Numbered from the stretch's first letter, positions 53,705-63,581 are shown. The stretch is DNA of 64,000 bases from Spongiibacteraceae bacterium UBA5047 (GCA_002415025.1 DIBR01000065.1:26384-90383); one strand, 5' to 3'. Numbers and translations: made by a program. The notes: generated from the sequence alone by a model not told the origin.

Positions 53705-55303
53705 TTAACCGAACTGATTCATCGTGTTGTCTTTACCACCGGCCTTCAGCGCTGCTTCGCCCGCAAAGTATTCTTTGTGGTCGTCACCGATGTTGGAGCC
53801 AGCCATATCCTGGTGCTTGACAGTAGCGATGCCTTCGCGGATTTCGCGACGCTGAACGCCACCGGCGTAAGCCAGCATGCCGTCGTCACCGAAGTAGCCT
53901 TTAGCCAGCGTGTCGGTAGACAGGGCTGCAGTGTGGTAAGTCGGCAGCGTTATGAGGTGGTGGAAAATGCCGGCTTCACGCGATGCGTCGCGCTGGAAGG
54001 TACGGATTTTCTCATCAGCCAGTTTGGCCAGCTCAGTGCTGTCGTATTTCTCAGCCATCAGGCCAGCGCGGTCGTAGGCAGATACGTCTTTGCCTTCGCT
54101 TTCCATAATGTCGAACACTTGCTGACGGAAGTTCAGCGTCCAGTTGAACGACGGGCTGTTGTTGTAAACCAGCTTCGCATTGGGAACCACTTCGCGAATA
54201 CGGTTAACCATGCCGGCAATCTGGCCAACGTGGGGTTTTTCTGTTTCGATCCAGAGCAGGTCGGCACCGTTTTGCAGGCTGGTGATGCAGTCCAGAACTA
54301 CGCGATCTTCGCCAGACCCGGCTTTGAACTGGAACAGGCCGCTGCGCAGACGCTTGGGCTTAAGCAGTTTGCCGTTAGCTTTGATAACAACGTCGCCGTT
54401 CTGAATGTCGTCGGCGCTGCTGATGTAGTCACCGTCGAGGAAAGCGTTGTACTGGTCACCCAGATCGCCCGGCTCGGTGGTAACAGCGATTTGCTTGGTC
54501 AGGCCAGCGCCCAGTGAGTCAGTACGGGCAACGATAACGCCGTCATCAACACCCAGCTCCAGGAAGGCATAACGTACAGCGCGGATTTTCGCGAGGAAAT
54601 CTTCGTGTGGCACGGTAACTTTGCCGTCCTGGTGACCGCACTGCTTCTCGTCAGACACCTGATTCTCGATCTGGATACAGCAAGCACCCGCTTCGATCAA
54701 TTTCTTGGCCAGCAGGTAAGTGGCTTCAGCATTACCGAAGCCAGCGTCGATGTCGGCAATAATCGGTACAACATGAGTTTCGAAACCGTCGATTTGCTTC
54801 TCGATGGCTTTGGCCGCTACGTCGTCACCTTTTTCACGAGCGTCATCCAGATTGCGGAACAGGTGGTTCAGTTCCCAGGCGTCGGCTTGCTTGAGGAAGG
54901 TGTACAGCTCGGCAATCAGGTTGGCAACAGAGGTTTTCTCATGCATTGACTGGTCGGGCAGGGGGCCAAACTCGCTGCGCAGGGCTGCAACCATCCAGCC
55001 TGACAGGTAGAGGTAGCTCTTATCCGTTGTGCCGAAATGCTTCTTGATCGAGATCAGCTTCTGCTGACCGATGAAACCGTGCCAGCAACCCAGCGACTGG
55101 GTGTACTTGGCGGTGTCGGCGTCGTAGTCAGCCATGTCCTTGCGCATGATACCGGCGGTATACTTGGCGATATCGAGGTGAGTGTTGAAGCGGTTTTGCA
55201 GCTTCATGCGCGCTGCGTACTCCGGGTTGATATCTCTCCAGGTATCACCCATCTGCTCGCGCAGTTTGGCGATGGCGTCTATTTGTGAACGGTAGTCAGA
55301 CAT
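53705..55303 (-). CDS. aceA: Isocitrate lyase
   Basis: A 532-residue isocitrate lyase that cleaves isocitrate to glyoxylate and succinate. The catalytic cysteine is C222 in DEKQCGHQDGK (KQCGH in place of KKCGH, as in the long pseudomonad form). The length and the insert after SGWMVAALRSEFG belong to the long subfamily. It is divergent from glcB, with a 398-bp shared regulatory gap, a natural pairing of the two bypass enzymes. Confidence 0.97.
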   Translation of the reverse strand: MSDYRSQIDAIAKLREQMGDTWRDINPEYAARMKLQNRFNTHLDIAKYTAGIMRKDMADYDADTAKYTQSLGCWHGFIGQQKLISIKKHFGTTDKSYLYLSGWMVAALRSEFGPLPDQSMHEKTSVANLIAELYTFLKQADAWELNHLFRNLDDAREKGDDVAAKAIEKQIDGFETHVVPIIADIDAGFGNAEATYLLAKKLIEAGACCIQIENQVSDEKQCGHQDGKVTVPHEDFLAKIRAVRYAFLELGVDDGVIVARTDSLGAGLTKQIAVTTEPGDLGDQYNAFLDGDYISSADDIQNGDVVIKANGKLLKPKRLRSGLFQFKAGSGEDRVVLDCITSLQNGADLLWIETEKPHVGQIAGMVNRIREVVPNAKLVYNNSPSFNWTLNFRQQVFDIMESEGKDVSAYDRAGLMAEKYDSTELAKLADEKIRTFQRDASREAGIFHHLITLPTYHTAALSTDTLAKGYFGDDGMLAYAGGVQRREIREGIATVKHQDMAGSNIGDDHKEYFAGEAALKAGGKDNTMNQFG

Positions 55304-55404
55304 AATCGATCCCTTCTTGATTCGACAATGGAATTGGCGTTTGACGCGTATTCTAGGGTTCTCCCCCTGATTTATCTAATTTATAGATTCTATATCGGGT
55401 ATAA

Positions 55405-55441
55405 GCGTTCAAAATAAAAGCGGGCAAATGCCTTTACCCGC
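55405..55441 (-). terminator. Intrinsic terminator-like hairpin upstream of aceA
   Basis: On the minus strand GCGGGTAAA-GGCA-TTTGCCCGC (one U-G pair) is followed by TTTTATTTT. It lies 102-138 nt upstream of aceA, in the sense direction, with no coding gene before it. It could be an attenuator in the aceA leader or the end of a small RNA starting between 55445 and 55690. The rest of the 398-bp gap is AT-rich, and I see no gene in it. Confidence 0.6.
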
Positions 55442-55701
55442 AGCACCGGATAGCAGCGCGGGAATTACTGCCGTTAAAAATCATTGTAGGCGTCAAAAAC
55501 CCCTGTATAAACGAAGGCCTACCCCGTAATTTGGGTAGTATTGACTATTCTCGGTATGAATTGCGTGGATAATATGGATTGATTTGTGGAATCTGGCTGC
55601 CGTGGCTACCATAATCCGCCTATAAACTGATTGAGTATCATTGCCTTGAGTGCTGCAGCTCGTTTTGCTGCGGCAGCTCATCGTGTTTTTAAGGAGTTAG
55701 C

Positions 55702-57882
55702 ATGCCCTCTTCGACAGACCAACGCATTGAACACAGCGGATTGCAGATTGCGGAGTCGCTGTACCGCCTGGTCAATGAGGAAGTAGCGCCGGGTACCGGC
55801 GTCGAGCCAGACCATTTCTGGTCTGAGCTATCAAAAATCATCGCCGATCTGGCTCCTAAAAATCGTCATTTACTGGCGATACGCGACGAAATGCAGGCCA
55901 CAATTGATAGCTGGCACCGCGAAAACCCGGATTTCAAGGCAGACGATTATCGCGCCTTTCTGGAAAAGCTCGGTTACCTCCTGCCCGAACCCGCGAACGT
56001 CAGCGTTGATACCGGCAATGTAGACAGTGAAATTGCCACACTCGCCGGCCCGCAGTTGGTTGTGCCGGTGATGAACGCCCGTTATGCACTCAACGCGGCC
56101 AATGCCCGTTGGGGCAGCCTGTATGATGCCCTGTATGGCACCGATGTGATCCGTGAAGACGGCGGGGCCGACAAAGGCAAAGGCTACAACCCGGTGCGCG
56201 GCAACAAGGTCATTGCCTACGCGCGCAAATTTCTTGACGAACATGCACCGCTTGCGTCCGGCTCACATGTCGACGCCACCGGCTACACAGTCGTTGACGG
56301 TGCGCTCAGCGTCAGCCTTAAAAACGGTAACGCCCAGGGTCTGGCTAATGCCGCCCAGTTCGTTGGCTATGCGGGCGAAGCTGCAGCGCCTACTAACGTT
56401 TTGTTGGTGAATAACGGCCTGCACATCGATATTCAAATTGATGCCGACCACCCGATCGGCAAGACCGACGCCGCCCACGTAAAAGACGTTGTGCTCGAAT
56501 CAGCGCTGACCACCATTCAGGATTGCGAAGATTCCGTTGCCGCCGTTGATGCTGAAGACAAGGTGGTGATCTACCGTAACTGGCTTGGTTTGATGAACGG
56601 CAAGCTGGAAGAAAAGTTTATGAAAGGCGATCGCGAAATGACGCGCCGCCTGGCAGAAGATCGCGTATTCACAGCTGCCGACGGGGGCAAGCTGGTATTG
56701 CACGGCCGCAGCCTGTTGCTGGTACGCAATGTTGGCCACCTGATGACCAACGATGCCATTATCGACGCAGACGGCAACGAGATACCCGAAGGCATTATGG
56801 ATGCCATGGTCACCTCACTGGCCGCCATGCACGACCTCAAGCAAACCGGTAGCCTGCGCAATTCCCGCGAGGGCAGTGTGTATATCGTTAAACCCAAAAT
56901 GCACGGCCCGGAAGAAGTGGCCTTTGCCGCTGAACTGTTTGGCCGGGTGGAAAAGGCGCTGGGATTGGCAGCCAATACCCTGAAAATTGGCATTATGGAT
57001 GAAGAGCGCCGCACCACGGTAAACCTCAAATCCTGCATTCACGCCGCCCGCGAGCGAGTCATTTTCATCAACACCGGCTTTCTGGATCGCACCGGCGACG
57101 AAATTCACACCAGCATGGAAGCGGGCGCCTTTGTGCGCAAGGCTGACATGAAGCAGCAAGCCTGGATCAAGGCCTACGAAGACTGGAACGTGGATATCGG
57201 TCTGGAATGTGGTCTCAGCGGTAAAGCCCAGATTGGTAAAGGCATGTGGGCCATGCCCGATGAAATGGCCGCCATGATGGAGGCCAAAATCGGCCATCCC
57301 AAAGCCGGTGCCAACTGTGCCTGGGTACCCTCGCCAACGGCTGCAACCCTGCACGTAATGCATTACCACCAGGTGAAGGTTGCCGACATTCAGCAGCAAC
57401 TGGCTGACCGCCAGCGTGCGGCGCTGGACGATATTCTGAGTATTCCGCTTGCCCGGGACACCAACTGGAGTGCCGAAGAAATTCAAAATGAGTTGGACAA
57501 CAACGCCCAGGGTATTCTCGGTTACGTCGTCCGCTGGATTGACCACGGCGTAGGGTGTTCCAAAGTGCCCGATATCAATGATGTTGGCCTGATGGAAGAC
57601 CGCGCAACCTTGCGTATTTCCAGCCAGCACATAGCCAACTGGCTGCGCCACGGTATTTGCAGCGAAGAGCAGGTGATGGAAACCCTCAAACGCATGGCGG
57701 CGGTAGTTGATCGCCAGAACGCCAACGACCCGGAGTACGTCAATATGGCGCCGGATTTTGATAGCAATGTGGCCTTTCAGGCTGCGTGCGATCTCGTATT
57801 CAAGGGCACTGAGCAGCCCAACGGCTATACCGAACCGGTACTGCACGCACGTCGCCGCGAGTTAAAAGCCAAACGCAGCTAG
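55702..57882 (+). CDS. glcB: Malate synthase G
   Basis: A 726-residue monomeric malate synthase condensing glyoxylate and acetyl-Co[15 protein letters not shown] [16 protein letters not shown] is present, along with the acidic loop EIPEGIMDA and the C-terminal catalytic region FIKPPDNNHD-like block around [23 protein letters not shown]. Length is the GlcB norm (about 720), not the 530 of AceB. The AAGGAG ribosome site is 7 nt upstream. Divergent from aceA and ended by a strong terminator. Confidence 0.97.
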   Translation: MPSSTDQRIEHSGLQIAESLYRLVNEEVAPGTGVEPDHFWSELSKIIADLAPKNRHLLAIRDEMQATIDSWHRENPDFKADDYRAFLEKLGYLLPEPANVSVDTGNVDSEIATLAGPQLVVPVMNARYALNAANARWGSLYDALYGTDVIREDGGADKGKGYNPVRGNKVIAYARKFLDEHAPLASGSHVDATGYTVVDGALSVSLKNGNAQGLANAAQFVGYAGEAAAPTNVLLVNNGLHIDIQIDADHPIGKTDAAHVKDVVLESALTTIQDCEDSVAAVDAEDKVVIYRNWLGLMNGKLEEKFMKGDREMTRRLAEDRVFTAADGGKLVLHGRSLLLVRNVGHLMTNDAIIDADGNEIPEGIMDAMVTSLAAMHDLKQTGSLRNSREGSVYIVKPKMHGPEEVAFAAELFGRVEKALGLAANTLKIGIMDEERRTTVNLKSCIHAARERVIFINTGFLDRTGDEIHTSMEAGAFVRKADMKQQAWIKAYEDWNVDIGLECGLSGKAQIGKGMWAMPDEMAAMMEAKIGHPKAGANCAWVPSPTAATLHVMHYHQVKVADIQQQLADRQRAALDDILSIPLARDTNWSAEEIQNELDNNAQGILGYVVRWIDHGVGCSKVPDINDVGLMEDRATLRISSQHIANWLRHGICSEEQVMETLKRMAAVVDRQNANDPEYVNMAPDFDSNVAFQAACDLVFKGTEQPNGYTEPVLHARRRELKAKRS

Positions 57883-57927
57883 ACGCTGCGTTCGGCCCCC
57901 GACTTCATACCTGTCAGTGTGAGGCTT

Positions 57928-57955
57928 GCCCGGCAATAGCCGGGCTTTTTTCTTG
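57928..57955 (+). terminator. Rho-independent terminator after glcB
   Basis: GCCCGGC, loop AATA, and GCCGGGC (57928-57945) followed by TTTTTTCTTG. A standard strong terminator 46 nt after the glcB stop. Confidence 0.9.
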
Positions 57956-58024
57956 TTTTCTTCGCGCAGCGCTTCTGGTTTAATGATTTTCATTAATTAT
58001 TAGCACTTGGGGAGCATTTATTTA

Positions 58025-58981
58025 ATGAATTTATCCCGCGTCGACCTGAACCTTCTGGTCTACCTAGACGTATTGCTGCGCGAGAAGAATGTCACCCGCG
58101 CTGCCGAGCAGCTCGGCATCACCCAGCCCGCTCTGAGCAACGGTTTGCGCCGTTTGCGCGAGCTCTTTGGCGACCCGCTGCTGGTACGCACCAGCGAAGG
58201 CATGACGCCCACCGAGCGAGCCAATGAACTGCAGCCGCAAGTGCGCGGCATTCTTGCCGCCGTTGAAAAAGCGGTATTGCCCGTTGCCGAGTTTGACGCA
58301 AAAAGCAGTACCCGTGTTTTTCGTATTATGGCTACCGACTACGCCGAATCGACACTGCTCGCGCCGCTGATGAACGAGCTGCGCGACAGTGCGCCCGACA
58401 TCACTCTTGATATCCTCACGCCCAGCGATGTGTCGTTTCAGGATCTTGAGCAGGGCAAGATTGATATGGCCATAAACCGTTTTGATCAGTTGCCGCAGTC
58501 CTTTCATCAGGCCACCGTATGGCGCGACAGCTTCTCCTGTTTGATGAGCGTAAATAACCCGGTGCTGGAAGACTTCAACCTCGAAAACTATCTTGAGGCG
58601 CCGCATATTTGGGTCAGCAAAACCGGAATGGGTGTGGGGCGGGGCATGAGCACCAAAGACCCGCAACGCCTGGGCTGGGTTGACGAAGCGCTGGCTGAAT
58701 CAGGCCGTACCCGTCGTATCCGCTTGTTTACCCGGCATTATCAAATTGCGGCGCAGTTGTCACAGCAACCCGATCTCATTGCCACACTGCCAACGCAGGT
58801 GGCCCGCGTACACGCCGACGACCCTCGGCTGGCCGTACGCAAGCCCCCGTTTATGATTATTCCCATCGAGCTCAAGCTGGCCTGGAGCCCCTTGCTGCAG
58901 CATGACCCCGGCCATATCTGGTTGCGCCGTGAAATCGTCGATTTGGGTCAGCGGATTATTCAGGAAACCACAAACCGCTAA
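58025..58981 (+). CDS. LysR-family transcriptional regulator
   Basis: A 318-residue regulator starting MNLSRVDLNLLVYLDVLL, with the winged HTH in NVTRAAEQLGITQPALSNGLRRLRELFGDPLLVRT. The substrate-binding domain follows from about residue 90 (RVFRIMATDYAES). NodD/LinR-type opening features (LNLLVYLDVLLREKNVTRAA) indicate the subclass of aromatic-catabolism regulators. A GGGGAG site 10 nt before the ATG supports 58025. It follows the glcB terminator and is probably independent. Its target is unknown. Confidence 0.9.
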   Translation: MNLSRVDLNLLVYLDVLLREKNVTRAAEQLGITQPALSNGLRRLRELFGDPLLVRTSEGMTPTERANELQPQVRGILAAVEKAVLPVAEFDAKSSTRVFRIMATDYAESTLLAPLMNELRDSAPDITLDILTPSDVSFQDLEQGKIDMAINRFDQLPQSFHQATVWRDSFSCLMSVNNPVLEDFNLENYLEAPHIWVSKTGMGVGRGMSTKDPQRLGWVDEALAESGRTRRIRLFTRHYQIAAQLSQQPDLIATLPTQVARVHADDPRLAVRKPPFMIIPIELKLAWSPLLQHDPGHIWLRREIVDLGQRIIQETTNR

Positions 58982-59009
58982 GATATTGTCGAACGTCGGG
59001 CCTGCGGAT

Positions 59010-59039
59010 GTAGGCCCGAACAAGCGCAACGTTTCGGGC
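59010..59039. repeat. Class A REP-like palindrome
   Basis: GTAGGCCCGAACAAGCGCAA followed by CGTTTCGGGC, the same core as at 1121-1210 with two changes. It lies in the 172-bp gap after the LysR gene. Confidence 0.7.
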
Positions 59040-59153
59040 AAACTTCACGGCATCGGCAGAAAACACCCGCTCCGCCATACTCAATTCAGCCTACCGCTCG
59101 GCACGCAGCTGCGGTAGGCTCTTACGCACCAAAGAATAATAAAAGGTGCTCCC

Positions 59154-59648
59154 ATGCCGCTCTACAAGCGTCCGGTCGATTTACTGCTATTCGCTTTTTA
59201 CTGTATCTCTGTCACCTACGGTTTGCTGTTCAGCCTGCCCGAGGCAATTGGCGTGCCCGTTAGCCCCGACAGCCCCTGGCCGCCCTTGCAGTGGTTGTAT
59301 GAATGGGCAATTGCCGAAGAACCACAGCATCTCAACCCGCCCATAACCCTGCTGGCCAGCACCACGCTGGACGGCTTTGTACACTCACCCTTTCTGTTGG
59401 TTTTGCTCTACGCCCTGTGGCAACAGCGCAACTGGATTCGGCTGTGGGCCTTGTTATTCGCCGGGTCGTCGGTCACCAATATGTTCTTCTATTTTTACGA
59501 GACCTTTAACGGCGCCCATCCGCCGGCGAACACGCTGTACTACCTGATGTTTAATTTGCCGTGGATGCTGATGCCGATATTGCTGGCGTGGCGCATGTGG
59601 CCTGAGCAGCCCTTTCAGCCTGAGCAAGTTGCAGGGGAGGGCGCATAA
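59154..59648 (+). CDS. EXPERA-domain (TMEM97/EBP-like) membrane protein
   Basis: A 164-residue four-helix membrane protein with helices at about 8-28, 72-90, 94-116 and 128-149. The layout RPVDLLLFAFYCISVTYGLLFSLPEAI, the soluble loop WLYEWAIAEEPQHLNPP, then LDGFVHSPFLLVLLYALWQQRNWIRLWALL matches the EXPERA family of TMEM97 (sigma-2 receptor), EBP and TM6SF. Eukaryotic members bind or isomerise sterols. The acidic residues D9 and D73 lie where the ligand-binding acids sit. Coupled by 1-nt overlap with the next gene. Confidence 0.75.
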   Translation: MPLYKRPVDLLLFAFYCISVTYGLLFSLPEAIGVPVSPDSPWPPLQWLYEWAIAEEPQHLNPPITLLASTTLDGFVHSPFLLVLLYALWQQRNWIRLWALLFAGSSVTNMFFYFYETFNGAHPPANTLYYLMFNLPWMLMPILLAWRMWPEQPFQPEQVAGEGA

Positions 59649-60115
59649 TGAACTGGAGTCTGGTGAGTGCCTTGGCCGATGTGCTTGGGGCAACAGCGGT
59701 TATTCTGTCGCTGATTTATCTGGCCTTTCAAATCCGCGATGCACGCCGGTCTTTCGTGGCCGGTGCCCAGCAGCAGCTGGGCGGAGATTTTTCGGCGTTT
59801 ATGGCCTCAATATGGTCCGACCGTGAGGTATTCACTCTGTGGAATACCGCCATTACCGACCCGGAGCAACTCAGCGAGGTTGAGAGTACGCGGTTTGGCA
59901 TGATCATGTTTTCAATGTTTGCCCATTTCGCCAATGTCTATGAGCTGTCGCGCATTGATAAGGGTTTTCTCGAACGATACGGCACTATTATGGATCGCAT
60001 GCTCTCGGCCAGTCAGGTGCAGGGCTGGTGGCAGCGTCAGAGTCATACCTACGACGAAAACTCGGATTTTCGGCGCTATATCAACCAGCGCATTGCCCAA
60101 TTAACGAGCAATTGA
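59648..60115 (+). CDS. Small membrane-anchored hypothetical protein
   Basis: A 155-residue protein with one helix at about 10-28 (VLGATAVILSLIYLAFQIRDARR) and a helical cytosolic part (FSMFAHFANVYELSRIDKGFLERYG; MDRMLSASQVQGWWQR). I have seen this pattern in many gammaproteobacterial hypothetical proteins, but no function is known. The ATG lies in the stop region of the EXPERA gene (overlap at 59648), so the two should be made together. Confidence 0.75.
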   Translation: MNWSLVSALADVLGATAVILSLIYLAFQIRDARRSFVAGAQQQLGGDFSAFMASIWSDREVFTLWNTAITDPEQLSEVESTRFGMIMFSMFAHFANVYELSRIDKGFLERYGTIMDRMLSASQVQGWWQRQSHTYDENSDFRRYINQRIAQLTSN

Positions 60116-60223
60116 TTTGAAGTAATCCAATCTTTCGGGCAAAAATCGGCTAATTTCGCCCATTTTCGTGACCTCGGCGCCCTAAGCTGGCATCCTGTCG
60201 CCCTAAATTTCTCGGAGCTTATT

Positions 60224-60688
60224 ATGAAAATTGCAAATGATTGTGTTGTCGCGATTCACTACACACTGACAGATGAAGACGGCCAGCAACTGGATTCATC
60301 CGCCGGTGGCGAGCCGCTGACCTATCTGCACGGTCACGGTGGCATTATCCCCGGTCTGGAAAACGAGCTGACGGACAAAGCCAAAGGCGACAGCCTGAAA
60401 GTGGTTGTACAGCCCGCAGACGGCTACGGCGACTTTAACCCCGACATGCTCCAGCAAGTACCCCGCGAAGCATTTCAGGGTGTAGACAGCATTGAAGCCG
60501 GCATGCAGTTTCAGGCTCAAGGCGAGGGCGGCCAAATGCAAATGGTCGTTGTGCGTGAAGTCACCGACGAAACAGTTCTGGTTGACGGCAACCACCCGCT
60601 GGCCGGCCAGGTGCTGAACTTTGACGTCTCGATTGAAGAAGTGCGCGCAGCGTCAGCCGAAGAAATCGAACACGGTCACGTTCACTAA
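60224..60688 (+). CDS. slyD: FKBP-type peptidyl-prolyl isomerase SlyD
   Basis: A 154-residue protein with the FKBP core IANDCVVAIHYTL...TYLHGHGGIIPGLENEL and the inserted-in-flap chaperone domain (about 72-120). The typical QVPREAFQGVDSIEAGMQFQA block joins them. The C-terminal His/Cys-rich nickel tail of E. coli SlyD is reduced to EHGHVH, a feature shared with short SlyD versions. Located in the cytoplasm, assisting protein folding and sometimes nickel delivery. Flanked by a terminator. Confidence 0.93.
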   Translation: MKIANDCVVAIHYTLTDEDGQQLDSSAGGEPLTYLHGHGGIIPGLENELTDKAKGDSLKVVVQPADGYGDFNPDMLQQVPREAFQGVDSIEAGMQFQAQGEGGQMQMVVVREVTDETVLVDGNHPLAGQVLNFDVSIEEVRAASAEEIEHGHVH

Positions 60689-60711
60689 GCACTACTCTGT
60701 CACTACCCGGT

Positions 60712-60740
60712 ACCTGCGCCCGCTTAAAGCGGGTGCAGGT
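60712..60740. terminator. Bidirectional terminator after slyD
   Basis: ACCTGCGCCCGCTT pairs with AAGCGGGTGCAGGT around a one-base centre (one G-U pair), followed on the plus strand by TCTTCCTTCC. It serves slyD and the convergent receptor gene. Confidence 0.75.
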
Positions 60741-60749
60741 TCTTCCTTC

Positions 60750-63035
60750 CTAGAACTGTACGCTTGCTTCCAGATAGACGGTCTTGGCCGGCTCTGTTGA
60801 CGCCCGGTAGCCGCCCACATCCAGGCCCGATTGCGCGCCAATGCCAAGCGTTAATTCATCTGTCAGATTCTTGCCCACCAATGCCAGCGACCAGTCTTCG
60901 TTCACCTGTGCAAGGCGCAGGCGCGCATTGTATTTGGTCACCGAGTCCTGCAAGCCCCGAGGGTCCAGATCGCCTGCAGTAAAATGCTCGCTTCGATAAT
61001 TGGCATCGGCGGTGAATTCAACCTTTACATTGTCGCCCAGTGGCAGCGTGATCGTGCCCGATAAACTGGCCGTCCACTCCGGTGTTTGCTGGTTAACCTC
61101 GCCACTTAAATCACAGGTGCCGGTATTCGCATCTTCTTTGGGCGAGCCCGGAAAGCAGGGGCCGTCCTTGTATTCCAGCCACTCAAAATCCAGATAGGCA
61201 ACGGCGCCGGTTAGCAGCAACCAGTCGGTAGCGAGCCAGCGGCTGTCAATTTCAATGCCGCGCGTTAGCGCGCTGCCCGCATTGGTTACGTTAAAGCCGG
61301 CCACGCCATCAAAAACGCTGACCTGCATCTCGGAGTATTCAACGTTGTACAGGGCAATATTCAAATCCGCCGCGCCATCAGCCAAGCGCATTTTTGCGCC
61401 CAGTTCCCAGGCGTCGGCCTGTTCGTCGTCAAATTCGAAATTCGTGCGACCGCCGGTTGGCCCGTCTTCATTATTGTTGCCACGAGCGTCGTAGCCTCCG
61501 GACTTTGCGCCCTGGGTATAAGAAAGATAGGTCATAATGTTGTCGCTGGCGTCCCACTGCAGGTTAACCAGTGGTAACAGCACATTGCTGTCGCGCTCAC
61601 CTTGCAGCCTGTGGCTGTTGATGCGCAATTGTTCCAGTACCGCTATGGTGGCCGGGTTGGCGCTGCTGCGGGTGCCGGGTTCAAAAATGTCAAAGCGCCG
61701 GAAGCCCTCTTTTTGTTCGCTCACGTAGCGCACGCCCACGGTGCTGCGCAGTGTTTGGGTCAAACTGAAAGTGAGCTGCAAAAAGGCAGAGGCCGCTTCG
61801 CTGTCGAGCGTGTATTCACGCTCAAGGTCTGCCTGCACCAGCACCGCAGTATTGAGCAGGCACAGGCCCGTATCCTGTACGGCGCCGGTTCTGACATTGA
61901 GGGGAGTGCTTTCTGCAAATTTGAGCTCACTGCGCTGGTAGTACAAACCGGCAATATAATCTATGCGCTCGCCACCGGGTGAAGCAAAGCGAAACTCCTG
62001 ACTAAACTGCTCGAAGTCTTCAATGGAGAGGAATTCTGCGGTATCAAAGGTGCTGGAGTCTGCGTCGAAATACTCCGTATTGTCGAAGCCGGACCAGCCC
62101 GTAGTTGACGTAAGCGTGCCCGCCGAAAAGTGTTTGCTGGCATTAAAGCTGTTGTTAAACGCATTAAGCTCATCGCTTTCGCGGGTGTCGGTTTGACGCA
62201 CATCGTTGCGCTCAATGTCTTCACCGGAGCATCCGGTCAAGGCGCTCTCGTGGGTTATTTGCAGGGTTCGCCCACCTTGATTACGGTCGGTTTTCTCCAG
62301 TTTCAATTGCGTATCGACAGATTCATAAGGCGACCAGCCCAATACCAGCCGAGCCGACTTTTCTTTCGCTGAAGGCTCGTCGCGCCGCTGTTCCGGGTTA
62401 AACACATAGCCGTCTTCATTGCGGTAGCGTAGCGCCACACGCGCTCCCAGCGTTTCGGACAGCGGCCCGGAAATACTCGCCGTCACTTCGTCCTTGTCTT
62501 CACCAACGCCCTGAATGCCAGACAGGCGCACTTCCAGTTCATCGCCAGGCTTGGCGGAAATCAGACTGATAGCGCCGGCAATGGCATTCTTGCCAAACAA
62601 GATGGACTGCGGCCCGCGCAAAACTTCTACCCGCTCAACATCCATAAACGCCGTGCGTGTCTGGTGAGCGCGCCCGAGGTGAATGCCGTCGGCAAAAATG
62701 CCCACCGAGAGCTCAAAGCCCTGATTCGAACCGGAGCCAATGCCGCGCATATACACATTGGGTACCAAGCCGCTGTCGACAAGTTTGAAGTTGGGCGTGT
62801 ATTCAGACAGGTCTGACAGATTTTCTATACCGGCTTCATTCAGCTTGTCAGCGCCCAAGGCGGTAACCGATACCGGCACATCGCCTAAAGATTCCGCGCG
62901 CATCTGGGCAGTAACCAGAACCTCCTCCAGTTGCCGTGTCGGCCTGTCAGTATCGGCTTGCGGGTCAGGTGTCTGGGGCAGGGCGATGCCGCTTGGCAGC
63001 AACAGTAAACAGGCAAGGTATCGAATCCGGCGCAT
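60750..63035 (-). CDS. TonB-dependent outer-membrane receptor
   Basis: A 761-residue receptor starting MRRIRYLACLLLLPSG (signal peptide) at 63035; an upstream ATG at 63095 would place it out of signal form. The plug has LEEVLVTAQMRAESLGDVPVSVTAL, NVYMRGIGSGSNQGFE and LRGPQSILFGKNAIAGAI. The barrel ends YLEASVQF. It is the same receptor class as at 26430-29033 but only loosely similar. No transport genes adjoin. Expected to take up a large or hydrophobic compound. Confidence 0.93.
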   Translation of the reverse strand: MRRIRYLACLLLLPSGIALPQTPDPQADTDRPTRQLEEVLVTAQMRAESLGDVPVSVTALGADKLNEAGIENLSDLSEYTPNFKLVDSGLVPNVYMRGIGSGSNQGFELSVGIFADGIHLGRAHQTRTAFMDVERVEVLRGPQSILFGKNAIAGAISLISAKPGDELEVRLSGIQGVGEDKDEVTASISGPLSETLGARVALRYRNEDGYVFNPEQRRDEPSAKEKSARLVLGWSPYESVDTQLKLEKTDRNQGGRTLQITHESALTGCSGEDIERNDVRQTDTRESDELNAFNNSFNASKHFSAGTLTSTTGWSGFDNTEYFDADSSTFDTAEFLSIEDFEQFSQEFRFASPGGERIDYIAGLYYQRSELKFAESTPLNVRTGAVQDTGLCLLNTAVLVQADLEREYTLDSEAASAFLQLTFSLTQTLRSTVGVRYVSEQKEGFRRFDIFEPGTRSSANPATIAVLEQLRINSHRLQGERDSNVLLPLVNLQWDASDNIMTYLSYTQGAKSGGYDARGNNNEDGPTGGRTNFEFDDEQADAWELGAKMRLADGAADLNIALYNVEYSEMQVSVFDGVAGFNVTNAGSALTRGIEIDSRWLATDWLLLTGAVAYLDFEWLEYKDGPCFPGSPKEDANTGTCDLSGEVNQQTPEWTASLSGTITLPLGDNVKVEFTADANYRSEHFTAGDLDPRGLQDSVTKYNARLRLAQVNEDWSLALVGKNLTDELTLGIGAQSGLDVGGYRASTEPAKTVYLEASVQF

Positions 63036-63191
63036 GGAAAACCCCTGTATTGTTATTATCGTTATGCGGCAGACCTGTTTCGGGCTTGCCGCCACAGCCT
63101 ATTCTGGCTTATACCTTCTGGCAGGGATTGCGCCGGGAGCCCTGAAATTGTCCGTAGCCGCTGCGAACCGCAGTGCAGTTCTGCCGTTGAA

Positions 63192-63581
63192 TCAATCCGG
63201 TTTAACCGCCAGCCGGCCCGAGCCCAGTAAGCCCACGCAAACCGCGCTGCTCAGGTAAAACATCTGGAGCTCAATGGCCCAGCCGCCGTTCTGCGTGAGC
63301 GTAAAAATTTCGGCGCTGTGTACCAACGCAATGGCAAAGAGCATATTCACCGCAGCCAGCCAACCGCCTATACGGCTATACACACCTGCAAGAATCATGA
63401 GCGGCGCTATTACCTCGCCAACAATAACTCCGTAGCCAATAATGCCCGGCAAGCCGGCACTGGAAACCATGCCCACAATACCGCCAACGCCATTTTGCAA
63501 TTTGGCCAGACCGTGCAACAGGAGCAATACGCCGAGCGTTACACGTAGAAGAAGTTTGGCAATGTCGACACGGTTCTGCAT
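63192..63581 (-). CDS. DoxX-family membrane protein
   Basis: A 129-residue protein with four helices, family opening VDIAKLLLRVTLGVLLLLHGLAKL, then GIIGYGVIVGEVIAPLMILAGVYSRIGGWLAAVNMLFA. DoxX proteins are inner-membrane and some act in thiosulfate oxidation or oxidative stress, but most, as here, have no defined partner. It lies upstream of the receptor gene on the same strand with a 157-bp gap. Confidence 0.88.
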   Translation of the reverse strand: MQNRVDIAKLLLRVTLGVLLLLHGLAKLQNGVGGIVGMVSSAGLPGIIGYGVIVGEVIAPLMILAGVYSRIGGWLAAVNMLFAIALVHSAEIFTLTQNGGWAIELQMFYLSSAVCVGLLGSGRLAVKPD

